Positions 6,917 to 15,229 of a stretch of DNA of 64,000 nt are shown piece after piece (within the stretch, counting starts at the first letter, position 1; each line of letters opens with the position of its first letter). The notes beneath the pieces are model-generated. The model did no database searches. It had not been told where the DNA came from and saw nothing but the letters and a program-made list of their open reading frames with translations. Where the stretch lies: NCBI GenBank assembly GCA_947258825.1, contig CAMYJX010000001.1, forward strand, positions 31,024-95,023, given 5' to 3'. The stretch comes from an uncultured Pseudomonadales bacterium (GTDB taxonomy: Bacteria; Pseudomonadota; Gammaproteobacteria; Pseudomonadales; Azotimanducaceae). A program made the translations under genes and the position numbers.

Positions 6917-8503
6917 TCAGGAGTCCGCGCGGGCCTCCAGCACTACCGCACTGGCGTTGGTGAACGCGGTCGCATCATCTGCCACCAGCAGCTGCTGCGC
7001 CTGGCCGGATTCGAGCCGAGACAGCTTTCGGTCGTAGCGCCGCGTACTGCCCTGAGCCGTCTGGACATCCACTCTGACCCTCACGTCCGTCAGCGACAGC
7101 GGCGTGGGATTCGAAATCTGCAGGATCAGCCGACCGGATGCATCCTGACTCAAACGAGTCTCTACATAGCGGTCCGGATTTCGCGGCAGGTCCAGACGCA
7201 CAGCTCTGGTCAGCGCCGCCTGGCCGGCGGGACCGCCACCCCGGCCTGCAACCTGGTAGTAGCGTACCGCCTCGTCGATATCGCCCTCAGCCTCGGCGAT
7301 GCTGCCCAGCTCCCGGTAGGCGATCGTCGTGGGCAGGAGCTCCAGAGAGCGCCCGAGATCGGCCTTGGCGTCTGCACGCTGGTCGAGATTGGCACGGGCC
7401 ACGCCGCGGCCCAGATAGTAGACGAAGTACTGCGGATCACGGCCTATGGCCCGGTCATAGTTGATCACCGCGTCGTCATAGCGCTTCTGCTCCAGGCGTA
7501 TATCGCCCCTCAAGCCGTGGAAGGTCGGCTCCGCTGGCTGCAGATCCAGGGCTTTCTGAATCAGGGTCTGCGCTTCGTCCAGCTTGCCGTCCCGCAGCGC
7601 CCGACCCGCCTCATCGTGGGCGGCGTAAGCTTTTTCATCGGCACGAAGCTGGCGCATGGCATTCTCGTAGGTCTGCGCCCCGAACTCACCACCCACGTAC
7701 CCTTCCTCGCGCAGCTCAGCCACCAGCTGACGATTATTCGCCACCCGCTCCTCCGACGGCGGGTGGCTCGCAAAGAGGCCTTGCACCCAGTCTGTTTCGC
7801 GGCCTTCCGACAGCCGAACGAAGGTTTCCTGCAACGTGATCGCAGCCTGAGGGTCGTAGCCGGCCTTCGCCATGTAGCGCGTACCGTAAAAGTCGGACTC
7901 GCGTTCCGCGTCGCGGCCGTACTTCTGGTTCAGCAATCCGGCCGCCGTCTGGGCGGCACCGAGGGCCGCGTTGGCGTAATCGCCACCGCCGGCGCCGATG
8001 GCGACCCCCACCATCAGAACCTGAGTAACCATGCCCCGCTCCACCGCCTTGGCTCCGTGACGCGCCGCGGCGTGAACGATCTCGTGGCCAAGCACGGCTG
8101 CCAGCTCTGCCTCGTTGCGCAATTCGGTCAGAAGCCCGCGATTGATGGCCATCTTGCCGCCGGGCAATGCCCAGGCGTTGGGCACCGAGCTGTTGAGCAC
8201 GACAAACTCGTAGGGGAGCGCGATATCACTGACGGCGGCGACCCGCTGACCGACCCGCTGCACGTAGGCCACGACCTCGGGGTCTACGCTGTACTGTCCG
8301 CCCTGCATCTGCTGGGCTGGCACGTACTGCTGCGCGCCCATCCGAATCTGCTGTTCTGTAGACACGAATCCCAGCTCCCGCTGTCCCGTGACCGGATTGA
8401 CGACGCAGCCGGTCGCCAGCAGGAGACAGGCCCATACGCCTGCCCAAACGCATGCCCAAACGCCTGCAGAGGTGCGTCCGCGGACGGGGGAACCAGGGGC
8501 CAT
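6917..8503 (-). CDS. M48 family metalloprotease with TPR repeats, lipoprotein
   Basis: A 528-residue BepA/YfgC-like protease. The zinc motif H140-E-I-V-H144 sits in GHEIVHAAARHG, and the third ligand region is RDAERESDFYGTRY (about 197-210). The N-terminus is a lipoprotein signal with lipobox LATGC (Cys33). Residues about 330-480 contain TPR-like helices (EPTFHGLRGDIRLEQKRYDD and neighbours). Such proteins act in the periplasm on outer-membrane assembly or quality control. The frame stays open 64 codons upstream, but ATG 8503 is chosen because it gives a normal-length signal peptide. The signal peptide is partly made of a 12-bp tandem repeat (see the repeat entry). The ribosome-binding site is weak. 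Confidence 0.85.
   Translation of the reverse strand: MAPGSPVRGRTSAGVWACVWAGVWACLLLATGCVVNPVTGQRELGFVSTEQQIRMGAQQYVPAQQMQGGQYSVDPEVVAYVQRVGQRVAAVSDIALPYEFVVLNSSVPNAWALPGGKMAINRGLLTELRNEAELAAVLGHEIVHAAARHGAKAVERGMVTQVLMVGVAIGAGGGDYANAALGAAQTAAGLLNQKYGRDAERESDFYGTRYMAKAGYDPQAAITLQETFVRLSEGRETDWVQGLFASHPPSEERVANNRQLVAELREEGYVGGEFGAQTYENAMRQLRADEKAYAAHDEAGRALRDGKLDEAQTLIQKALDLQPAEPTFHGLRGDIRLEQKRYDDAVINYDRAIGRDPQYFVYYLGRGVARANLDQRADAKADLGRSLELLPTTIAYRELGSIAEAEGDIDEAVRYYQVAGRGGGPAGQAALTRAVRLDLPRNPDRYVETRLSQDASGRLILQISNPTPLSLTDVRVRVDVQTAQGSTRRYDRKLSRLESGQAQQLLVADDATAFTNASAVVLEARADS
8431..8466 (-). repeat. 12-bp tandem repeat in the M48 signal peptide
   Basis: Three consecutive 12-bp units (8431-8442, 8443-8454, 8455-8466) differ by only one or two bases. 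On the minus strand they encode VWAC-VWAG-VWAC inside the hydrophobic core of the lipoprotein signal. Because 12 bp is four codons, gain or loss of a unit would lengthen or shorten the signal core without breaking the frame. Confidence 0.75.
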
Positions 8504-8620
8504 CAGCCTGCCAATCGGTGCCAACACCACGTTTTTGAGACACAGCCAATACAAATCCAAAAAATCTCCCCTTGCAGCAATGGTTAGATTCCAAGCACCA
8601 ACTTCAAATGCAGGCGCACG

Positions 8621-8827
8621 ATGCCGAAGAAACCGCGCGAAAAAGCGGCGCTTCTCGAGGGAAGCATAAAGACCCTGACCGCAGAGTTCGAGCACCGACA
8701 GGCACGGAGTCAGCGGGGCAATCGGCCTTTACCCGCTTCTGTGGTGCGCGCTTATCAGCATGCCATCGAGCAGCGAAAGGCGGAACTGGCCAGTCTGAAA
8801 ACCGATGAAAGGGATATTGATCCCTGA
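8621..8827 (+). CDS. Small hypothetical protein
   Basis: A 68-residue charged, helical ORF (MPKKPREKAALLEGSIKTL at the start, SVVRAYQHAIEQRKAELASL near the end). It is divergent from the M48 gene, has an AGG about 8 bases upstream of the ATG, and the regular helical pattern with few low-complexity stretches suggests a real protein. I recognise no family. It could equally be an open frame by chance in this G+C-rich DNA. Confidence 0.4.
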   Translation: MPKKPREKAALLEGSIKTLTAEFEHRQARSQRGNRPLPASVVRAYQHAIEQRKAELASLKTDERDIDP

Positions 8828-8927
8828 TTCGTTCACGTCCAGATTGCTTCCACAATTGTTCATACGCTTCTGCAGGCTTGGGCCGTAAGGTTCAGCATCA
8901 GGTCTAAAGAGCTTGGAACATACAGTA

Positions 8928-9095
8928 ATGCAAGACGTTAACAGGACATCGGCTGCCCACGGGACAAGAGGGACCCAGGCTGCGAAGATCGCAGCACAGG
9001 CGGCCGAGCATCGGCTTACGCCACAAGAAAGCACTCTACTCCTCAGTGCCTTCTTAGTGCTGTCTGCCAGCATCGTCTCGTTATTCACGCTCTGA
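8928..9095 (+). CDS. Small predicted tail-anchored membrane protein
   Basis: A 55-residue ORF ending in a hydrophobic stretch (STLLLSAFLVLSASIVSLF) that could form one membrane helix, preceded by an Ala-rich, charged segment. An in-frame TTG at 8913 is an alternative start; neither has a strong ribosome-binding site. A strong intrinsic terminator lies 77 bp downstream, which fits a short transcription unit here. No family recognised. Confidence 0.35.
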   Translation: MQDVNRTSAAHGTRGTQAAKIAAQAAEHRLTPQESTLLLSAFLVLSASIVSLFTL

Positions 9096-9171
9096 AACCG
9101 GTGCCCGGGCTGACCACCTGATCGCCCCGACCTGAAATACTCTCCAAAGACCTTGTAGTGACCAATAGGCT

Positions 9172-9198
9172 AACCCCGCTTCTGCGGGGTTTTTTTTG
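9172..9198 (+). terminator. Rho-independent terminator
   Basis: AACCCCGC-TTCT-GCGGGGTT followed by a run of eight T forms a short G+C-rich hairpin with a U-tract. It would end the transcript carrying the small ORFs at 8621 and/or 8928 and insulate the glyoxalase gene. Confidence 0.85.
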
Positions 9199-9271
9199 CC
9201 CGTCCGTATGACCTTGCTAAGATGCCGCGTTCAAGCGTGGCGCAGGCCAGGCACACCAGAGGGACATCGAA

Positions 9272-9691
9272 ATGAAATATCTGCACACCATGGTCCGGGT
9301 CTCGGACCTGGACGCCTCCATCGACTTCTACTGCAACAAGCTGGGCCTTAGAGAGCTGAGCCGATATGACAACGACCAGGGGCGTTTCAGCCTGATTTTT
9401 CTCGCCGCGCCGGGAGATGAGGAAGCCCAGGTCGAACTCACCTACAACTGGGATCCCGAGAGTTATACCGGCGGTCGAAATTTCGGTCATCTCGCCTATG
9501 CCGTCGATGACATCTACGCCACCTGCCAGCATCTGCTGGATTCCGGCGTGACAATCAACCGCCCGCCGCGAGACGGCCGCATGGCCTTCGTACGTTCGCC
9601 AGATGGTATCTCCGTCGAGCTGCTGCAGCACGGGGAAGCTTTGCCACCGGCGGCGCCGTGGAAAGACATGGAAAACATCGGCGAGTGGTGA
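9272..9691 (+). CDS. gloA: Lactoylglutathione lyase (glyoxalase I)
   Basis: A 139-residue VOC-fold protein matching GloA in length and landmarks. It has MKYLHTMVRVSDLDASIDFY at the start, VELTYNWDPESYTGGRNFGH in the middle and SVELLQHG near the end. The four metal ligands are seen as H5, E55, H73 and E116, the same pattern as the Ni/Co-type bacterial enzyme. It isomerises the methylglyoxal-glutathione hemithioacetal to S-lactoylglutathione; the second-step enzyme GloB is encoded at 47864-48631. GAGGGA precedes the ATG. It is followed by a GST gene, so two glutathione-using enzymes sit side by side. Confidence 0.93.
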   Translation: MKYLHTMVRVSDLDASIDFYCNKLGLRELSRYDNDQGRFSLIFLAAPGDEEAQVELTYNWDPESYTGGRNFGHLAYAVDDIYATCQHLLDSGVTINRPPRDGRMAFVRSPDGISVELLQHGEALPPAAPWKDMENIGEW

Positions 9692-9785
9692 ACAGCGGCA
9701 CGGAACCCGGGTCGCATCGACTACGGATAGCCGGCGGCAACCGCTGTCCTTAGAATAACGGGACAACACATTTCGGGAGGACGCT

Positions 9786-10397
9786 ATGAAACTGATCAAC
9801 TCTGTTGGCCCAAACCCACACGTGGTTCGAATGTTCGCTGCCGAGCGCGGCATCACCCTGGACTCTGAAGACATCGACGTGATGGCTGGCGAGAACCGGC
9901 AAGGCGACTACTTGACCAAAAACCCCACCGGAGGGTCACCTTGCCTGGAACTGGACAACGGCGACTATCTGTCTGAAATCACTGCGATCTGTGAGTACCT
10001 GGACGAGGTCAGCCCGGGAGATTCCCTGATTGGCAGCACGCCGGAAGAACGGGCCGAAACCCGCATGTGGACCCGCCGGGTGGACCTGAACATCTGCGAG
10101 CCGCTGACAAACGGCTTCCGTTTCGCAGAAGGGCTACCGATTTTCAAAGATCGAATGGTGACGGTACCGGAGGCCGCAGAGGGTCTGAAGCGGATCGCCC
10201 AGGATCGCCTGGCCTGGCTGGATGGGCAATTAGCCGACAAGAACTATCTCTGCGGCGACCGCCTGACCCTGGCAGATATTCTCCTCTACTGTTTCCTGTC
10301 TTTCGGAGCAGCCGTCGGCCAGCCCCTCAACCCGGAAAACAAAAACGTTCAGGCATTTTTCGACCGCATGGCTGCCCAGCCCAGCGCAGCGGCATAA
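9786..10397 (+). CDS. Glutathione S-transferase family protein
   Basis: A 203-residue GST with a thioredoxin-like N-terminal half (MKLINSVGPNPHVVRMFAAE, then GGSPCLELDNGDYLSEITAI with the cis-Pro/Glu-Ser-type glutathione-binding region) and a helical C-terminal half (LCGDRLTLADILLYCF). The start is supported by GGGAGGA 6 bases upstream. The last codons, encoding SAAA-stop, lie inside the first unit of a 21-bp tandem repeat, so the gene end is repeated five times downstream. It is unrelated in detail to the GST at 1972-2784. Confidence 0.85.
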   Translation: MKLINSVGPNPHVVRMFAAERGITLDSEDIDVMAGENRQGDYLTKNPTGGSPCLELDNGDYLSEITAICEYLDEVSPGDSLIGSTPEERAETRMWTRRVDLNICEPLTNGFRFAEGLPIFKDRMVTVPEAAEGLKRIAQDRLAWLDGQLADKNYLCGDRLTLADILLYCFLSFGAAVGQPLNPENKNVQAFFDRMAAQPSAAA

Positions 10398-10486
10398 AAA
10401 GACAGCGCAGCGGCATAAAGAGACAGCGCAGCGGCATAAAAAGACAGCGCAGCGGCATAAAGAAACAGCGCAGCGGCATAAAGAGC
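10382..10486 (+). repeat. 21-bp tandem repeat spanning the GST stop codon
   Basis: Five head-to-tail units of 21 bp start at 10382, 10403, 10424, 10445 and 10466. Each begins CAGCGCAGCGGCATAAA and varies only in its last four bases. The first unit contains the GST stop codon. As 21 is a multiple of three, every later unit carries an in-frame TAA at the same phase. The array probably grew by replication slippage at the gene end. Confidence 0.95.
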
Positions 10487-10552
10487 CGTCTGAAACAGCC
10501 GCACCGGAGGCGAAATCGCGCGGTTTCGGGTCGTGAAATGCTGCGCAGCGTA

Positions 10553-10578
10553 AAAAAGGGGGCATCTGCCCCCTTTTT
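10553..10578 (+). terminator. Bidirectional Rho-independent terminator
   Basis: A 12-bp perfect stem, AAAAAGGGGGCA / TGCCCCCTTTTT, with a two-base TC loop. The A-tract and T-tract on either side make it usable on both strands. It ends the GST transcript before the RND operon. Confidence 0.85.
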
Positions 10579-10614
10579 CACATGAAATCGACATCGTTTT
10601 TTCTAGTCTTGCCG

Positions 10615-10631
10615 AATTGGTATGACCAAAT
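10615..10631. promoter_or_regulatory. PdhR/FadR-type GntR operator box 1
   Basis: TTGGT-ATG-ACCAA (10617-10629) is a perfect inverted repeat with 3-bp centre, flanked by A/T as in AATTGGTATGACCAAAT. This is the established binding pattern (TGGTNNNACCA) of PdhR-like GntR-family repressors. It lies upstream of the RND operon, in front of the probable ribosome-binding site. Confidence 0.7.
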
Positions 10632-10638
10632 CTCTGGC

Positions 10639-10653
10639 TTGGTCTGACCAATT
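10639..10653. promoter_or_regulatory. PdhR/FadR-type GntR operator box 2
   Basis: TTGGT-CTG-ACCAA (10639-10651) followed by TT repeats the same operator. Its centre is 22 bp from that of box 1, close to two helical turns, so two dimers could bind on one face of the DNA. A further short inverted repeat, GTTAC-N5-GTAAC, follows at 10656-10670. Confidence 0.7.
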
Positions 10654-10695
10654 GTGTTACTTTTCGTAACTTCAATGAGGTGGAACGCCTGAACC

Positions 10696-11940
10696 ATGCG
10701 CAGTACTTACGTTACGGCAATCGTCATTGCCCTGGTCATCGGGCTGTGGCTGCTTTCCGGGCAGCTGAATGAAGACGGCATCGACGAGCACCCCACGGTG
10801 GCTCAGATCAACGAAGAACGCTTGGCCAAGCTCCAGGACCTCGCCCCCACCCGGGTTAGAGCCAGAGTTCTGAACGCGTCGCCCCAGCTGGAGGAGGTTG
10901 TGCTGCGCGGCCGAACCGAAAACAAGCGCACGGTTGCGGTGAAAGCCGAAATCGCCGGTCGCATCGTGGAACGCCCGATCGAACGCGGCACCCCGGTGGC
11001 GGTGGGTGACCTGCTCTGCCGGATCGCAATGGACGATCGGATGGCCGGTCTGCGCGAGGCGCGCGAGAAGCTAAATCAGACTGAAATCGAATACGCCGGC
11101 AGCCTGCGCCTGAAGGAGCGGGGCTTCCAGTCCGAAACGGCCATTGCTCAAGCCAAGGCGCGTCGCGCTGCCGCGCAGGCCGAGCTGGAACGCAGCGAGT
11201 TGAGCATCGCGCGAACGTACGTACGGGCGCCCTTCGCCGGCATCGTGGAAGACATCCATATGGAAGTCGGCGACTACGCGAGTCCAGGCAAGCCGTGCGC
11301 GACCGTGGTCGATCTGGATCCGATGCTGCTGGTAGGCCGCGCGCCGGAGAAAAACGTTCAGCAGCTTCAGGTCGGTCAGAGCGTCCGCGGTCTGCTCACC
11401 GACGGGCGGGAGATAAGCGGTCCTGTCAGCTTCATAGGCCTGCAGAGCGACGCGGCGACGCGCACCTACGCTGTAGAAGTGAAGGTGCCGAATCCCGACT
11501 ACGCCTTACGCTCCGGAATCACCACCGAGATCCACATTCCCATCGCGGAGGTGATGGCGCAGAAGGTCAGCCCTGCGGTATTCGCGTTGGACGATGAAGG
11601 CAACATCGGCGTTCGAACGGTGAACGAGCAGAACCAGGTCGAATATCATCCCGTGCAGATCGTTCGAACGGACAACGATGGGGTCTGGGTCTCCGGGCTG
11701 CCCGAGGTCGCTACCGTCATTACGGTGGGTCAGGAAATGGTGGTCCCGGGGGAAGTGGTAGAGATCAGCTACGAACCGGCCACCGGCATGCCCGCCGAGG
11801 TCATTACCAACGAGAAACACTCGCGCGGCGACACCGAAACCTCCGGCGACAGATCCAGTACGGCTGCCGATGACGGCGCATCGCGGTCGCGAGACGCCGC
11901 GACCGCGCCGTCCCTGCTCGCGCTGAAGACGACTTCGTGA
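10696..11940 (+). CDS. RND efflux periplasmic adaptor subunit
   Basis: A 414-residue membrane-fusion protein. The N-terminal segment TYVTAIVIALVIGLWLLSG is an inner-membrane anchor or uncleaved signal. Next come the split biotinyl-lipoyl domain (VKAEIAGRIVERPIERGTPV, and later RTYVRAPFAGIVEDIHMEVG), an alpha-hairpin (about residues 115-165) and beta-barrel/membrane-proximal domains. The last 60 residues are a Ser/Asp/Arg-rich tail unusual for the family. It links the permease to an outer-membrane channel, which is not encoded here. GAGGTGGA lies 11 bases before the ATG. It overlaps the permease gene by 4 bp. Two PdhR-like operator boxes upstream suggest control by a GntR repressor. Confidence 0.88.
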   Translation: MRSTYVTAIVIALVIGLWLLSGQLNEDGIDEHPTVAQINEERLAKLQDLAPTRVRARVLNASPQLEEVVLRGRTENKRTVAVKAEIAGRIVERPIERGTPVAVGDLLCRIAMDDRMAGLREAREKLNQTEIEYAGSLRLKERGFQSETAIAQAKARRAAAQAELERSELSIARTYVRAPFAGIVEDIHMEVGDYASPGKPCATVVDLDPMLLVGRAPEKNVQQLQVGQSVRGLLTDGREISGPVSFIGLQSDAATRTYAVEVKVPNPDYALRSGITTEIHIPIAEVMAQKVSPAVFALDDEGNIGVRTVNEQNQVEYHPVQIVRTDNDGVWVSGLPEVATVITVGQEMVVPGEVVEISYEPATGMPAEVITNEKHSRGDTETSGDRSSTAADDGASRSRDAATAPSLLALKTTS

Positions 11941-14900
11941 GATCACTCATCGATGCGGCCATTGGCCGCTCGCGGACGACCCTGCTGCTGATGCTGATGG
12001 TGGTCATTGCGGGTCTCGCCGCCCGCAGCGCCATCCCCATCGCCAACGAACCGCACGTAGAAGTGCCCTTCTTCATCATCACGACCGTACATGAAGGCAT
12101 CTCGCCCGAGGATGCCGAGCGCCTGCTGGTGATGCCTCTGGAAATCGAGCTTCGAAAGGTTGAGGGCGTCAAGGAGCTCACCGCCTACGCCTCGGAAGGC
12201 GTCGCCAATCTCATGGTGGAATTCGACGCCGACCAGGACCTCGACACCGCGCTGCTCGACGTGAGAGAAGCCGTGGACCGGGCCAAACCGGAGCTGCCGA
12301 GCACCGCCGAAGAGCCCTTCGTCGAGGAGGCGACTACCCAAGAATTCCCGATGATTCAGATTAATCTGGTGGGAGAAGACGTCCCGGAGCGGATGATCTA
12401 CAACATCGCCATCGATCTGCGGGATGACATCGAAGCAATTTCAGGTGTCCTCGAGGCCGAGCTGCGCGGGCACCGCGAAGAGCTTCTGGAAGCCGTGATC
12501 GACCCGACGGCGCTGGAGTCTTACCAGGTCTCGAACGAAGAGCTGATCAACACGATCCTGCGCAACAACCGGCTGATTCCGGCGGGCAGCATCGACACCG
12601 GCGAGGGCCGTTTTTCCGTGAAGGTGCCCAGCGTCATCGACGACGCCCAGGACGTGTTTCAGCTGCCTATCAAGACCAGCGGTGATACCGTCGTTACCCT
12701 GGGGGACGTAGCAACCGTCCGGCGCACTTTCAAAGATCGCACCAGCTACGCCAGAGTGAACGGCCAGACGACGATATCGCTGGCCGTTAACAAGCGGGCT
12801 AACGCAAACATCATCGACACCATCAACCAGATCAAAGGCATCGTCGAGCGTCACAAGCAGGAGATGCCGGCAAAGGTGAGCGTCACCTACACCCAGGACC
12901 AGGCGCCCTTCGCAGAGGCCCAGGTGCGAGAGCTCGAAGGCAACATCTTTACCGCCCTGGCTCTGGTGATGGTGCTGGTGGTTGCCGCCATGGGGCTGCG
13001 CAGCGGCATCATCGTGGGGATCGGCATTCCCGTATCGTTCCTGTTCTCCCTGATATTCATCTATCTGCTCGGGTACACCTTCAACTTCATGGTCATGTTC
13101 GGCATGCTGCTGGGGCTCGGCATGCTCATCGACGGCGCCATCGTCGTTACCGAGTACGCCGACCGGAAAATGACCGAAGGATTCGAAAGTCGCGCCGCCT
13201 ACGCGCTGGCTGCCAAGCGCATGTTCTGGCCGGTGACCGCCTCCATCGCTACAACCCTGGCAGCATTCCTCCCGCTGATGTTCTGGCCTGGCATCCCGGG
13301 AAAATTCATGCGCTACCTGCCGGTGACGGTATTCACCGTGCTGTCGGGATCTCTGCTGTACGCTCTGGTATTCGGCCCAATGCTGGGCTCGCTCTTCGGC
13401 AAGGCGGGCGCGAAGGACGATGCGGCAATAGAAACCCTGAAGCAGCTGGAAGACGGAGATCCGACCAAGCTGAACAGCATAACCGGGCTCTACGCACGGC
13501 TGCTGTCCTACGCCAGCCGTTACGCGCTGGTAACCATCTCCCTGGTGCTCATGACCCTGGTGACCACGTTCTGGGCTTACGGCAAGTACGGACAGGGCGT
13601 CATCTTCTTCTCGGATTCCGATCCCAAATTCGCCATAGCCACCGTGCGTGCTCGCGGCAACCTGGCCGCCAGCGAGATCAACGACCTCGTCGCCGAAGCC
13701 GAGCAGGAAATACTCGACATCAAGGGCATCAAGAGCATCAACACGTCCACCGTCCTGACCGGCGGCTTCTCCCGCAGCGGCTTCGACCGCATAGGCAGCC
13801 TGTTCATAGAGCTCCACGACGAAAACGAACGGAAGCGCAAAGGCGCGGAGATTTTCGAAGAGATCCGCGAGCGTACCGCATCGCTGGCCGGCATTACCGT
13901 TGAGATCCAGAAAATGGAGCAGGGGCCGCCGGTGGGCAAACCCGTCCAGATTCAGTTTTCTTCCTATGATCGAAAGCTGCTGGAACCCGCCGTGGCAAGG
14001 GTACGGGATTACATGAACACCCTTCCTTCGCTGCTGGACCTGGACGATACCCGATCGCTGCCCGGCATCGAATGGCAACTTACGGTCGATCGCGCGCAGG
14101 CAGCCCTCTACGCCGCGGACGTGTCACAGGTCGGGGTCGCCGTGCAACTGGTGACCAACGGGGTGAAAGTCGGCGAGTACCGACCGGACAAGGCCGACGA
14201 TGCGGTGGACATCCGCGTTCGCTATCCCAGCGAGGAGCGAGGCATCGGAGCTCTGGACGACCTGAGAATATCCACCCCCAAAGGCCTCGTGCCGATTTCG
14301 AACTTCGTACAGCGCAACCCGTCTCCCAACGTCGACACCTTACAGCGTATCGACGGTATCGGCGTCGAGTTCATTCGCGCCAACGTAGCGGAAGGCATAC
14401 TCGCGGACGATGTGGTGAAGGAGATACAGGCCTGGCTGGACGAGCAAACCTTCGACCCCGCGTTGAACATCGAATTCCGCGGCGCCAACGAAGAGCAAGA
14501 GGCCTCCATGGCTTTCGTGCAGGCCGCGTTCATGATGTCGCTGCTTTTGATGTTCGTTCTGCTCGTTACGCAGTTCAACAGCATCTACCAGAGCCTGCTG
14601 ATCCTCATCGCGGTGGTCATGTCCACAGCCGGTGTTCTACTTGGCCTGCTGATTCTTCAGCAACCCTTCAGCGCCATGCTCTCGGGCATCGGCATCATCG
14701 CCCTGGCTGGGATCGTGGTGAACAACAACATCGTGCTCATCGATACCTATAACCACATCAAGCGAGAACACCCTGAGCTCACCTACATCAACCTGATCGT
14801 CCGGACCGGGGCGCAGCGTCTGCGACCGGTCATGCTGACAACGGTGACGACCATCTTCGGCCTGCTGCCGCTGGCGAGCAATCTGTCCATCGACTTCATC

Positions 14901-15155
14901 AACAGGACGATCATCTACGGCGGACAGCTGTCCTCATTCTGGGTACCGCTTTCCCAGGCCATCGTGTCCGGACTGACCTTTGCCACCGTGCTGACCCTGG
15001 TGGCCACGCCGGCAATGCTGGCCGTGCCTCACCAGCTCAAAGCTGCCTACACGCTGTCGAAGCGTTGGCTCCGGCGTCGCATGCGCGGGCCTGACTGGGG
15101 GCGCCGGGCAGATCCGGGCACCAGCCCCGACGCTGCCGGAGCCGGGCCAGCCTGA
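11937..15155 (+). CDS. RND efflux permease
   Basis: A 1072-residue, 12-helix RND permease (AcrB/HAE superfamily), beginning at a GTG that overlaps the adaptor stop (GTGA). Helices and two large periplasmic loops are in the standard places; the N-terminus (MRSLIDAAIGRSRTTLLLML) and TM4 region (FGMLLGLGMLIDGAIVV) are typical. The proton-relay residues differ from AcrB: the TM4 Asp pair reads D399-G400, and TM10 has VVNNNIVLID where AcrB has its Lys-Asn. This is common in RND subclasses other than AcrB. The substrate cannot be assigned; export of drugs, lipids or pathway intermediates are all possible. Confidence 0.88.
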   Translation: MRSLIDAAIGRSRTTLLLMLMVVIAGLAARSAIPIANEPHVEVPFFIITTVHEGISPEDAERLLVMPLEIELRKVEGVKELTAYASEGVANLMVEFDADQDLDTALLDVREAVDRAKPELPSTAEEPFVEEATTQEFPMIQINLVGEDVPERMIYNIAIDLRDDIEAISGVLEAELRGHREELLEAVIDPTALESYQVSNEELINTILRNNRLIPAGSIDTGEGRFSVKVPSVIDDAQDVFQLPIKTSGDTVVTLGDVATVRRTFKDRTSYARVNGQTTISLAVNKRANANIIDTINQIKGIVERHKQEMPAKVSVTYTQDQAPFAEAQVRELEGNIFTALALVMVLVVAAMGLRSGIIVGIGIPVSFLFSLIFIYLLGYTFNFMVMFGMLLGLGMLIDGAIVVTEYADRKMTEGFESRAAYALAAKRMFWPVTASIATTLAAFLPLMFWPGIPGKFMRYLPVTVFTVLSGSLLYALVFGPMLGSLFGKAGAKDDAAIETLKQLEDGDPTKLNSITGLYARLLSYASRYALVTISLVLMTLVTTFWAYGKYGQGVIFFSDSDPKFAIATVRARGNLAASEINDLVAEAEQEILDIKGIKSINTSTVLTGGFSRSGFDRIGSLFIELHDENERKRKGAEIFEEIRERTASLAGITVEIQKMEQGPPVGKPVQIQFSSYDRKLLEPAVARVRDYMNTLPSLLDLDDTRSLPGIEWQLTVDRAQAALYAADVSQVGVAVQLVTNGVKVGEYRPDKADDAVDIRVRYPSEERGIGALDDLRISTPKGLVPISNFVQRNPSPNVDTLQRIDGIGVEFIRANVAEGILADDVVKEIQAWLDEQTFDPALNIEFRGANEEQEASMAFVQAAFMMSLLLMFVLLVTQFNSIYQSLLILIAVVMSTAGVLLGLLILQQPFSAMLSGIGIIALAGIVVNNNIVLIDTYNHIKREHPELTYINLIVRTGAQRLRPVMLTTVTTIFGLLPLASNLSIDFINRTIIYGGQLSSFWVPLSQAIVSGLTFATVLTLVATPAMLAVPHQLKAAYTLSKRWLRRRMRGPDWGRRADPGTSPDAAGAGPA

Positions 15156-15164
15156 ACCCATCCG

Positions 15165-15181
15165 CGCGGTTGTGAACCGCG
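15165..15181. other. Perfect 7-bp hairpin between permease and PEP-utilising gene
   Basis: CGCGGTT-GTG-AACCGCG lies in the 74-bp gap after the permease. There is no T-tract, so it is not a standard terminator; it may stabilise the upstream mRNA end or lower read-through. Confidence 0.45.
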
Positions 15182-15229
15182 ATACCCCTGCGTACCATCC
15201 CGACACCCTTTGATGGAGCGCACGGGAAC

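Noticed and set aside
8504..8695. 64-codon upstream extension of the M48 protease
   Set aside because: It would place the lipobox about 97 residues in, far too late for a lipoprotein signal.
12441..14078. 545-codon open frame on the minus strand
   Set aside because: It is antisense to the RND permease, is rich in His/Gln/Glu and low-complexity runs, and shows no protein-like features.
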